NCBI RefSeq assembly: GCF_031143425.1
Contig: NC_090440.1
Span: 1,269,683,123-1,269,747,122 of the forward strand
Length of the DNA stretch: 64,000 bases
Direction of reading: 5' to 3'
From: Pleurodeles waltl
Lineage: Eukaryota > Chordata > Amphibia > Caudata > Salamandridae
In this document: piece by piece, positions 55,436 through 64,000 of the stretch
Layout of the letters: each line of letters opens with the position of its first letter
Position numbering within the stretch: position 1 is the first letter of the stretch
Translations under genes and position numbers: made by a program
Notes under the pieces: generated by a model
The model's database searches: none
Told to the model about the DNA's origin: nothing
Seen by the model: only the letters and a program-made list of their open reading frames with translations

Positions 55436-56150
55436 GGAACAAAACGAACAAGAGAGAATGGAAGGAAAGGAAGTGGGACTGAGAAAAGGCTAGATGGAAT
55501 GATGGATGAAGGAAGAGGTAGATTGATGAATGGGTGCAAGATGGATGTAGAGATGGCAATTGCTTTATTAAGGACTCTTACAGGATGGAAAGAAAATAAG
55601 GGATAGAGAATGGATGGGTAGAAAGGTGTATAAATGGAGAGAAGGATGGATTGAGGAAAAGAATGAGAGGTGGAAGGATTTAAAGAAAGAAGGAAGACTG
55701 CACAGGTAGTTTGAGGAGAGAAGGATGGGCACAAAATGAATGCATGGTCAAAGATGGATGGGTGGAGAAAGGATGAAAATAAAAATGAAAGATGTGTGGG
55801 AGAAGGCTGGATGGATGAAAGCAGTATAGCAAGAATAAAGCATAGAAGGAAAGGAAATGGTCAGAGAGGGGGTTGGATAGATTGAGAAAGATAAAGGATG
55901 GATGGAAAGAATGACTGGAGAGAAAGGTGGATGGAGGCTGAGAAGAGTGAATGGATGGAGAGACTGAAAAAATTTAAAGAAAGAATGAAGAAAAGATGGC
56001 TGTATGGCTGAAGAGAAGGGCAGAAGAACGATGAGATGGATGGACAAAGGTAGAAAAGAAAGACAAAGAGGGATGGAGGGAAGGAAGGGTGGGTGGATGA
56101 AAGGAGGATAGTGAGAATTAAGGATGAGAGAAAGGATACATGGAAAAAGG
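55436..56150 (+). repeat. Purine-rich degenerate GGAT/GAAG tract
   Basis: About 700 bases made mostly of GGATGGATG, GAAAGGAAG and GAGAAAGG words, strongly purine-biased on the plus strand. Minus-strand frames with Ser/Phe/Pro-rich products are by-products. It is probably an old (GGAT)n microsatellite. It separates copies B and D. Confidence 0.7.
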
Positions 56151-56812
56151 ACTGAATTAATGTATATATAACCTCACGCACACTCTGTTCCACTGTCAAG
56201 TTACAAAACACTATGGCCCTTATTAAAACATTGGCGGTAAAAGCCGCTTACCGCCGTGCAGAAGACCGCCAACACACCGCCGCAGGATTCCACCACAGCT
56301 ATTACGACCCACAGCTAGGAATCCGCCAAAATTCAGACACCCACACAAGTCAGCCACACCAAAGGTCAGTGATAAACTGGCGAAACCAAAACCAAAACCT
56401 CCACCGTCACGCCAACAGAAATACGCCCACACTATCACGACCCACGAATCCATGCGACGGTCTTTCAACCGCTGTATTCCATTGGCGGTACACACAGCCG
56501 CACTCAAAATACACACACATTTACAAAACACTGCCACATTGGACAAATCGAAATTCACACACCTGATACACATACACAAACCACTCCCACACACCCATTA
56601 CAATATAAAACTCACACCCACATCACCCACAAACCCCTACGACCAAAATACCGAAAGAAGGCCAGAGAGAGACACTACAAACTACTACCAAGCATCCACA
56701 GGCACACAATACCATCACCCACATAACTTCCACGCACCTCACACAACACACCACTACATATCACCCCACTTTTCACTACACACACCACCCCACACATCAC
56801 CCACACCACCCC

Positions 56813-57766
56813 ATGGCATGGCAAAGACACCCCAGGCTCTCTGAGAAGAAGCTCAGGGTCATGGTGGAGGAAATCGTGCGGGTAGAGCCACAGCTATTCG
56901 GATCACAGGTGCAGCACACCTCCATAGCTAGGAAGATGGAGCTATGGCGAAGAATCGCGGACAGGGTTAACAGAGTGGGACAGCACCCAAGAAATAGGGA
57001 TGACATCAGGAAGAGGTGGAACGACCTATGGGGGAAGGTGCGTTCCGTGGTCTCAAGACACCACCTTGCGGTTCAGTGGACTGGCGGCGGACCCCCACCT
57101 CCTCCCCCACAACTAACATGGGAGGAGCAAGTCTTGGCGATTCTTCATCCTGAGGACCTCGCAGGAGTAGATGGAGGAAAGAACTCTGGTAAGTCAAATC
57201 TTAACTATTACATCCCCCACCCTACCTGCATGCTATCACATACCCCCACCCTCGCCCTCACACCCATCACTCCAACTCCTCACAAATGTCCCAATATCAC
57301 AAACCACACATCCCAACACCAAGCCCTGCATGCAACAACAAATTATGGACACCCATCACCAAAGCATGGCCACTACACATACCCATACACCCCCCTAAAC
57401 CACCATCACACAAGGTCCCACACAGGAATGCAAGCACTGGGGCACACTGTACAGGGGACAGAGGCCCAGGAACTGGGAGGGCTGCTGTGTGACAGGGGGA
57501 GGACAGGCCCAGGGAACCCACTCTCCACGAGGCCCTCTCCAACATCATGGGAGCCTACCACCATTCACAGAAGACAATGGCAACAGTACTGGCCAAGTTT
57601 CAGGAGACCCAGCGGCTGCAGGAGGAACAGTATTTGGGCTTCAGGGAGGAACTCAGATCCATCAATTCCACCGTGGGCACCATCGTAGGGGTGCTGAAGG
57701 AAGTCCTCAACACCTGAGATCCAGGACAAAGACAGAGAACGATGCCAAGACACCCGCCAAGAAATG
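56813..57766 (+). pseudogene. Myb1 gene, copy D, exon 2 deleted in two places
   Basis: Exon 1 (56813-57188) is fully open: MAWQRHPRLSEKKLRVMVEE, then QLFGSQVQHTSIARKMELWR, VNRVGQHPRNRDDIRKRWND, a proline run, WEEQVLAILHPEDLAGV, and donor CTCTG|GTAAGT. This is the best-preserved Myb1 DNA-binding domain in the window. The intron end, the acceptor and the first part of exon 2 are gone: at about 57445 the intron runs straight into GTACAGGGGACAGAGGC, which in C is exon interior. A second deletion removes about 150 bases between VLKEVLNT and the basic end (57715). The end RSRTKTENDAKTPAKK to TGA at 57766 remains. AATAAA follows at 57954. Confidence 0.8.
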
Positions 57767-57953
57767 AGACCACCCTGATTGTCATCCTTCTGTCCCACCT
57801 TGTCACCCTGTCCATCCTCAAACTGCCCCAGCTCCACTTCCTATGCCCATTTGGGCAATGCACCTGTGAGACTAATAGACTGGACTCTGCCATGGACATT
57901 CCTCCGCCATCACCCCTCACCATTTTACAGCACCCTCCAATATTGAACACTTA

Positions 57954-57959
57954 AATAAA
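57954..57959 (+). terminator. Polyadenylation signal of Myb1, copy D
   Basis: AATAAA within CACTTAAATAAACACCCTT, in the position shared by the other copies. Confidence 0.65.
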
Positions 57960-58246
57960 CACCCTTGAAGCACAAAACAATCTGAAGTCTGTCTGTGATA
58001 TCCAAATAGTGTATTCGCAATTACAGTGTCAAAATGCTCTTTCAATTGTAATGTCAACTTACCTATGTCACACAGCTCTAGTCCATGAGGAAACAAAGCA
58101 GATGTCACACAGTGGGACCCACCTCTGTGAAATCGTAAGGTAAAGTGACAACTCAGTGACCATACACTGGGTGAAAACGACAGACAGTAGAGAGGTAGTA
58201 GTGTTAAAGTACATGTAGTAGGCAGGTTTGTATTCTTACCTGTGTC

Positions 58247-59392
58247 TCACTGGAAGTATTGCAGGATCACCAAGTTCCTGTTGTCGATGTCCTCTTCTTC
58301 TGCTTCCTCGTCTTCACTGTCCACATGCTCCACAGCTGCCACAACATCTCCATCTGGACCCTCCTCCTGCAGAAAAGGCACCTGTTGTCGCAAAGCTAAG
58401 TTGTGAAGCATACAGCAGGTCACGATGACCTAGCACACCTTCTTTGGTGAGTAGAATAGGGATCCACTTGTCATATGGAGGCACCTGAACCTGGCCTTCA
58501 GGATGCCGAAGGTCCGCTCTATAATCCTCCGAGTTAGCCCATGGGCCTCATTGTAGCGTTCCTCTGCCCTTGTCCTGGGATTCCGCACTGGGGTCAGTAG
58601 CCATGACAGGTTGGGGTAACCAGAGTCACCTGCAAATGGCTAGGGACAACAGTTAGACACACATTAACCTGTAGGGATATCCCCAGACCCAGACAACCAT
58701 TCCCACTGACTAGCTTCCAGGTGCTCACCTAATAGCCACACACGGTGCCTCTGGAGTTGCCCCATCACATAAGGGATGCTGCTATTCCGCAGGATGTAAG
58801 CGTCATGCACTGAGCCAGGGAATTTGGCATTCACATGGGAGATATACTGGTCGGCCAAACACACCATCTGCACATTCATCAAATGATAACTCCTCCGGTT
58901 TCTGTACACCTGTTCACTCCTGCGGGGGGGTTACCAAAGCCACATGTGTCCCATCAATGGCACCTATGATGTTGGGGATATGTCCCAGGGCATAGAAATC
59001 ACCATTCACGGTAGGTAAATCCTCCACCTGAGGGAAAATGATGTAGCTCTGCATGTGTTTCAGCAGGGCAGACAACACTCTGGACAACAAGTTGGAAAAC
59101 ATAGGCTGGGCCATCCCTGATGCTATGGCCACTCTTGTTTGAAATGACCCTCATGCAAGGAAATGGAGGACTGACAGCACCTGCACTTGAGGGGGGATTC
59201 CTATGGGATGGCGGATAGCTGACATCAGGTCTGGCTCCAACTGGGCACACAGTTCCAGGATTGTGGCACGATCAAGCCTGTAGGTGATGATCACATGTCT
59301 TTCCTCCATTGTCGACAGGTCCACCAGTGGTCTGTACACCGGAGGATGGCGCCATCTCCTCACATGTCCCAGCGGACGGTGCCTATGAAGGA
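58247..59392 (-). pseudogene. HARBI1-like DDE nuclease exons 2-3, copy D
   Basis: Minus strand. Exon 2 (58739-59392, acceptor CCTTCATAG) reads HVRRWRHPPVYRPLVDLSTM, EERHVIITYRLDRATILELC, then LHFLA followed by TGA, FSNLLSRVLSALLKHM, the first catalytic Asp in GAIDGTHVALV, a frameshift in a C run (CCCCCCC) just after it, RNRRSYHLMNVQM, and the second Asp in SVHDAYILRNSS. Both intron 2 sites are intact (CTATTAG|GTGAGC, TTTGCAG|GTGACT). Exon 3 (58247-58629) reads [20 protein letters not shown], keeps the catalytic Glu in [15 protein letters not shown], and has TAG in KKVC*VIV. One nonsense change per exon plus the frameshift inactivate it, yet this is the only copy with all three acidic residues. 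Confidence 0.83.
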
Positions 59393-59519
59393 CAACAGCG
59401 AGCACAGAGTCAACCAACTCAGAGGTACGTACCCACAGCTTACACAGAACACGATTCATAATCTGAAATGTGCATGTATGAGTGTTGAGGCAAGGCCTAG
59501 GTATGTGTGACGTAGTTAA

Positions 59520-59830
59520 AAATAAAGCCATGTGGGCCCCTGAAATGGCGGCTGCCTGACCTGTAAAGTGGGACAATGGGATGTGAGGTAACTGCGCTGG
59601 CGTTGTACACCGTCGCTGTAGCCGGTCGAAGACCGTGGCTCAATTCTGCATTGGTTAACATTGGACCCTATGGGTCCCAGGAGCCAATGACGATGTACGC
59701 CGGCGGTGACGATACGCACCGCTGCGGACATGACTGCCATTTTCTATCTGTTCAATCACTCGATACCTGATCTTCGACAGGAGAGGACCTACACTGCAAG
59801 TGCTGCTGTGACCTCAGTCTGGAAGAGACA
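59520..59830 (+). promoter_or_regulatory. Probable Myb2 promoter region, copy D
   Basis: The stretch carries AAATGGCGGC (YY1-type core) near 59544, the inverted CCAAT pair ATTGGTTAACATTGG near 59650 and GAGCCAATGACG near 59680, then TGACTGCCATTTTCTATC near 59730, and an acceptor-like TTCGACAG near 59780 before the first ATG at 59831. The same layout is present in A, C and B (GGCTAACATTGGACCCTATGG). It lies inside intron 1 of the nuclease. Motifs are seen; promoter function is inferred from position. Confidence 0.45.
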
Positions 59831-62818
59831 ATGGCTCATGTGTCTGGGGAAAGGGCCCCTGCCTTCACATCGGAGGAGTTGGAGAAACTCGTGGATTGGG
59901 TCCTCCCCAAGTACACGCTACTCTACAGTCCTCCAGACAAACAGGTAAGTACACTGGGAGCATGCTGTATGGGCTATGCCTGTGTGGAGTGGGGTGGATG
60001 AAAGATGTGGGGGGGAGATTGAGGCATGCATGAAACGACGGTGAGTGCATGTGCCATATGGCAAGGGTAGGGATGGGGGCCAATGACTGTGATGGTGCAG
60101 TTGGTAATAACTTTTCTTTTTCCCCTGTACAATTCCTGTAGGTCAGGATCCACCAGAAGAAGGATGTTTGGCGTGCTGTCGCCAAGGACGTCCGGACCCT
60201 GGGGTTCTATCACAGACGGAGCACCCACTGCCGTAAGAGATGGGAGGACATTCGCCGCTGGAGCAAGAAGACGGCGGAGGCCCAGCTGGGGATGGCCTCC
60301 CAACGTGGGAGGGGTGCCCGTCGCACAATGACCCCCCTGATGTTCAGGATCCTGGCGGTGGCGTACCCGGAGTTGGATGGGCACTTGAGGGCATCACAGC
60401 AGCCACAAGGGGGTGAGTACACTCTCATTCAGCTGATTCAGCGCGCAGTGGAGGTATCTGGGTGGGGGAGGTGGGCTGTGGGTTTCCCTAGGCCAGGGCA
60501 AGTGTGCTAGTTAGGTCCCCTTCTTTTGGCAGACCCTGTGCCACCCCACCCCACCTGTGTACAGTGCCAACTGCACCTAGTCAGGCTCCTGTGACATCCA
60601 TGTGTGCAGATGTCGGCCATAGCCTTGTCGGCCATGTCCCAGGGATTGAACAGTGGACCCCAAGTGTGTGGCGTAGTGCAGGGGGCTTCTGTGTCTGTTG
60701 TGTCCGCCAACTGTAGCGGTAATGCATGCACTCAACATGTCTTTCTTCTGTCATTCCCCCCCCCCTTTTTGTGGTCTCCCTGTTCTTGTGTGCATTAGCA
60801 TCATCAGGCAGAGGAGCAGTGGCACCAGAGCAGGAGGGAGCTGCATCCCACATGGCCCTGGAGGGCAAGACTACGGACTCTGAATTCACCAGTGGGACTG
60901 AGGGCGAGGGGATCTCCACGGTGGGGAAAGGAGCTGAGACCAGTGATACGGACCCGCCCTCCCAGCAGCCCCTCAGCCTTTGCCCTGTGCCCGCTCACCC
61001 AGGAGGGTGGGCATCACCTTCGCCCCAGGCACCTCAGGCCCTGCCCCAGTCACCCCTGCTGCCCTCAGTGAGGAGGCCATTGACCTCCTCAAGTCCCTCA
61101 CTGTTGGGCAGTCTACCATTTTGAATGCCATCCAGGGTGTAGAGCGGTAGTTGCAACAAACCAATGCATTCCTGGAGGGCATTCATTCTGGTCAGGCAGC
61201 CCTTCAGCGAGCTTTTCAGACTCTGGCCTCAGCACTGGTGGCAGCTATTGTCCCTGTCTCTAGTCTCCCCCCTCCAACTGCCTCCACCCAGACCCACAAC
61301 CTTGTACCGCAGCCTACCCCAAGCACACCATCAGACCAGCATGCACACACACCAACACACAAGGGAAGCTCTGGCAAACATAAACACCACACATCCCACA
61401 GGCACTCATGCAAGCATCACACACATGCAGACACACCAACATCCAATGCCTCCACTGTGTCCCCGTCCTCCTCGTCTCCCTCCTCCCTCCTTGCATCGTC
61501 TACACTCACACCTGCATGCACTACATCTACAGCCACTACTTCCATCACCAGCACACACACCACCACACCCCGCTCACGTGCAGTCATCACCCCCACTACC
61601 ATTCACACGTCCCCTGTGTCCTCTCCCAATGTGTCTGTGACGCCACCTCCCAAGATACACAAACGCAGACACACACCCACCCAACAGCCATCCACCTCAC
61701 GACAGCCTCCAGCACATGTACCTTCACCCAAAGTCACCAAACGAACACCTCCTACAACCACAACCTCTTCCTCCACTCCCAAACCCCCTCCAGCTACCCA
61801 TCCCAGTGTTCCCCAAAAACTTTTCCTGTCCACCCTTGACCTCTTTCCCTCACCTCCCCCACCCCGTCAGTCTCCTAGGGCCCGACTCTCAAGGTCCCAA
61901 CCTAGCACCTCAGCCATAACATCTCTGGGACCAGTGGTGCCAGTAGTCACCACATTCTGGAGTGCACCAGGCAGCAGGGCAGCCAGTGTGGCAAGGAGCA
62001 ACAGCACGGACAGTCCCCCACCTGTCAAGCATCAAAAGTTGGCCAGTGCCCGGCGGGAGAGGGGGAAGACTCCAGCCACCAAAGCCGCTCCCAGGGGTAC
62101 AGGTGGGAGTGTGGAGTCAGCTGCGACACCTTCCAAGGTGGGGAAGGGGCACAAGAAACTCAGCAGGTCTGGGAAGAGCAGCACAGCGGAGAAGACCGCC
62201 ATCATCCCCGCTGCCCAGGAGGCAACCGCCATCAGCCCCGCTGCCCAGGAGGCCACCGCCATCATCCCCGCTGCCCAGGAGGCCCCTGCCATCAGCCCCG
62301 CTGCCCAGGAGGCCACCGCCATCAGCCCCGCTGCCCAAGAGGCCACCACCATCAGCCCCGCTGCCCAGGAGGCCACCACCATCAGTCCTGCTGCCCAGGA
62401 GGCCCCCGCCATCAGCCCCACTGCCCAGGAGGCCACCGCCAGCACCAGCCCCCCTGGGCCAGAAAGGACCACCAGCACCAGCCCAACTGGGACAGAAAGG
62501 ACTGCCAGCACCAGCCCCGCTGGGCCAGAATGGACCGCCAGCACCAGCCCAGCTGGGCCAGAAAGGACCGCCAGCACCAGCCCCAGCCCCGCTGGGCCAG
62601 AAAGGACCACCAGCAGCTGAGTTGCTGCCAAGGACCCCACCGCCACAAGCACCGCTGAACAGGACACCGTCTCCACAAGAACCGCTGAACAGGACACCGC
62701 CGCCACAAGCTCTGCTGTCAAGGACCCCGCCGCCACAAGCACCGCTGCCAAGGACACCGCCGCCACAAGCACTGTTGCCAAGGACATCGCCGCCACAAGC
62801 ACCGCTGGCCCATGAGCA
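59831..62818 (+). pseudogene. Myb2 gene, copy D
   Basis: Exon 1 (59831-59944) opens MAHVSGERAPAFTSEELEKL. Exon 2 (60142-60412) is fully open: VRIHQKKDVWRAVAKDVRTL, then RRSTHCRKRWEDIRRWSKKT and RILAVAYPELDGHLRASQQP, an intact Myb/SANT-like core with the Trp spacing W...RW..I..W. Exon 3 starts 60799 (acceptor GCATTAG) with APEQEGAASHMALEGKTTDS. A deletion before PPSQQP removes the donor of the 101-nt intron. The later exon reads SEEAIDLLKSLTVGQSTIL, a TAG at about 61148, then 489 open codons: LEGIHSGQAALQRAFQTL, a Ser/Thr/Pro/His-rich tail, SPRARLSRSQPSTSAITSLG, Lys-rich GKGHKKLSRSGK, and repeats. A frame change near 62585 ends it at 62620; 30-bp coding-type units go on to about 62815. Confidence 0.8.
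62195..62818 (+). repeat. In-frame minisatellites in the Myb2 tail, copy D
   Basis: Three blocks in order: 30-bp units giving AAQEATAIIP / AAQEATTISP (62200-62430), 33-bp units giving GPERTASTSPA (62440-62610), and 30-bp units of CCGCCACAAGCACCGCTG... (62630-62815). The units within each block are nearly identical. The antisense frame of 280 codons at 62032-62874 is an artefact. Confidence 0.85.
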
Positions 62819-62844
62819 CTAAGGGCACTGACGCTACTGTGTCC

Positions 62845-63418
62845 GCCACGAGCAGGATGAAACACTCTGGGCACAAAGCCCCCTCCAGAACCAGTGGAGA
62901 TTTACATCCACTACCTCAGTCATTGGCAGGATGAAGCACTCTGGGCACAAAGTCCCCTCCAGAACCAGTGGAGAAAAGCATCCACTACAACTTTCCTTGG
63001 CAGGATGAAGCACTCTGGGCACAAAGCCCCCTCCAGAACCAGTGGAGATTTACATCCACTACCTCAGTCCTTGGCAGGATTAAGCATGCTGGGCAAAAAG
63101 CCCCCTCCAGAACCAGTGGAGATTTACATCCATTACCTCAGTCCTTGGAAGGATGAAGCACTCTGGGCACAAAGCCTCCTCCAGAACCAGTGGAGAAGGC
63201 ATCCACTACCTCAGTCCTTGGCAGGATGAAGCACTCTGGGCACAAAGCCCCCTTCAGAACCAGTGGAGAAAGGCATCCACTACCTCATCCCTTGGCAGGA
63301 TGGAGCACTCTGGGCACAAAGCCCCCTCCAGAACCAGTAGAGATTTACATCCACTACCTCAGTCCTTGGCAGGATGAAGCACTCTGGGCACAAAGCCCCC
63401 TCCAGAACCAGTGGAGAC
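62845..63418 (+). repeat. 74-bp tandem array, ~8 copies, copy D
   Basis: Units contain GATGAAGCACTCTGGGCACA, AGCCCCCTCCAGAACCAGTG and CATCCACTACCTCAGTCC at 74-base spacing (marker positions 62894, 62968, 63042, 63116, 63190 and so on). It is homologous to the array in C; the spacer after CAGTGGAGA alternates between TTTACATC and AAAGGCATC. Confidence 0.9.
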
Positions 63419-64000
63419 TGTTATCCACTTGAGAGACTGTGGCTTTGCACTCCCCAGGAGTGAACAGTGGGCACCCCACCCACTGTAGAGACTAATAGAC
63501 TGTGGCTTTGCACTCCCAAGGATGCAGCAGTGTGCAAACCACCCACTGTAGAAACTTGAGAGACTGTGGCTTTGCACTCCCCAGGATGCAGCAGTGGGCA
63601 AACCACCCACTGTAGAGACTTGAGAGACTGTGGCTTTGCACACCCCAGGATTGAACAGTGGGCAAACCTCCCGCTGTAGAGACTTGAGAGACTGTGGCTT
63701 TGCACTCCCCAGGATTGAACAGTGGGCAAACCACCCGCTGTAGAGACTTGAGAGACTGTGGCTTTGCACGCCCCAGGATTGAACAGTGGGCAAACCACCC
63801 GCTGTAGAGACTTGAAAGACTGTGGCTTTGCACTCCCCAGGATTGAACAGTGGGCAAACCACCCACTGTAGAGACTTGAGAGACTGTGGCTTTGCACTTC
63901 CCAGGAGTGAACAGTGGGCAACCCACCCACTGTAGAGAATTGAGAGACTGTGGCTTTGCACTCCCCAGGATGCAGCAGTGTGCAAACCACCCACTGTAGA
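63419..64000 (+). repeat. ~63-bp tandem array, at least 9 copies, copy D (runs off the window)
   Basis: Units read GAGAGACTGTGGCTTTGCAC, TCCCCAGGATTGAACAGTGG and CAAACCACCCACTGTAGAGA. Two unit types alternate irregularly, one with GATTGAACAGTGGG and one with GATGCAGCAGTG. The array continues past the last base. Period is not a multiple of three; minus-strand open frames of up to 211 codons here come from the repeat. Confidence 0.9.

Larger units (their letters stand above)
56215..64000 (+). mobile_element. Harbinger copy D (three-gene family, right end outside the window)
   Basis: It starts GGCCCTTATTAAAACATTGG after flanking TAT and is cut by the window end inside the tandem arrays. Gene order is as in C: Myb1 (plus), nuclease exons 3-2 (minus), Myb2 (plus), 74-bp array, 63-bp array. 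The nuclease first exon and right terminal repeat should lie beyond 64000. D keeps intact Myb/SANT coding exons for both Myb1 and Myb2 and all three acidic nuclease residues, but each gene is still broken elsewhere. Confidence 0.85.

Noticed and set aside
55436..56211. Ser/Phe/Leu-rich minus-strand frames up to 116 codons
   Set aside because: They are by-products of the purine-rich GGAT tract.
59400..59830. Divergent promoter giving the nuclease and Myb2 a shared 5' region as the main arrangement
   Set aside because: The nuclease exon here begins at a conserved splice acceptor and joins in phase to an upstream exon at the other end of the element, so the main nuclease promoter should be near the right end. 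Minor internal initiation is kept as an open question.
62032..62874. Open frame of 280 codons on the minus strand, Ala/Val/Gly-rich
   Set aside because: It is antisense to the 30/33-bp coding minisatellites of Myb2. Repeats with a period divisible by three open all frames alike. It has no domain and no start context.
63359..63994. Overlapping 144-211 codon frames on the minus strand at the window end
   Set aside because: They come from the ~63-bp tandem array, whose period nearly keeps frame; no other copy supports coding there.

Overview
This window looks like non-coding, transposon-built nuclear DNA from a large vertebrate genome. I infer a salamander, most likely a newt such as Pleurodeles. 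The basis is the many PIF/Harbinger-type elements with GGCGGT-rich ends, the GGGGCATATTTAT-type miniature elements and the 2.8 kb TG...CA repeats, all of which I associate with urodele genomes. The species is an inference from pattern memory, not from a search. I find no host gene, rRNA, tRNA or CRISPR array. Almost every open frame is a piece, or an antisense shadow, of transposon genes.

Layout. 0.2-1.8 kb: a palindromic CGC-rich repeat and a small LTR-gag-LTR remnant on the minus strand. 3.0-15.2 kb: the worn remains of an older Harbinger family on the minus strand (a Myb/SANT exon and a two-exon HARBI1-like nuclease). The nuclease intron took in a TG...CA solo-LTR-like repeat (8.7-13.9 kb), which itself took in a LINE (10.4-13.0 kb). 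15.5-16.4 kb: a miniature element. Then four copies of a younger, large Harbinger family follow, called here A (16,959-23,615, inverted), C (25,681-34,457), B (37,202-55,251) and D (56,215 to beyond the window end). Miniature elements, an AT-rich stretch and a purine-rich GGAT tract lie between them.

The family shared by A-D is the main finding. Each full-length copy carries three genes rather than the usual two. From the left end, a first Myb/SANT gene (Myb1, two exons, AATAAA at its end) points inward. A HARBI1-like DDE nuclease converges on it from the other side. A second, different Myb/SANT gene (Myb2, four exons with a long Pro/Ser/Thr/Ala repeat tail) points toward the right end. By matching splice phases between copies I place the nuclease start exon (reading MEPELQI...LLLYQE.ER) next to the right end. 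Intron 1 of the nuclease, 2.6-4.7 kb long, therefore encloses the whole of Myb2 on the opposite strand. Behind Myb2 lie tandem arrays: 30/33 bp units inside the coding tail, then 74, about 63 or 82 bp units outside it.

All nuclease copies are broken: catalytic Glu to Lys in A, catalytic Asp to Gly plus a lost splice acceptor in C, stops and frame breaks in D and B. Copy B is 18 kb because it holds a near-identical tandem duplication of 7.45 kb, made after a TG...CA repeat had already landed in Myb1. In the living family one would expect the nuclease to cut, and one or both Myb/SANT proteins to bind the GGCGGT-rich ends and bring the nuclease to the nucleus. That division of labour is inferred from known PIF/Harbinger biology.
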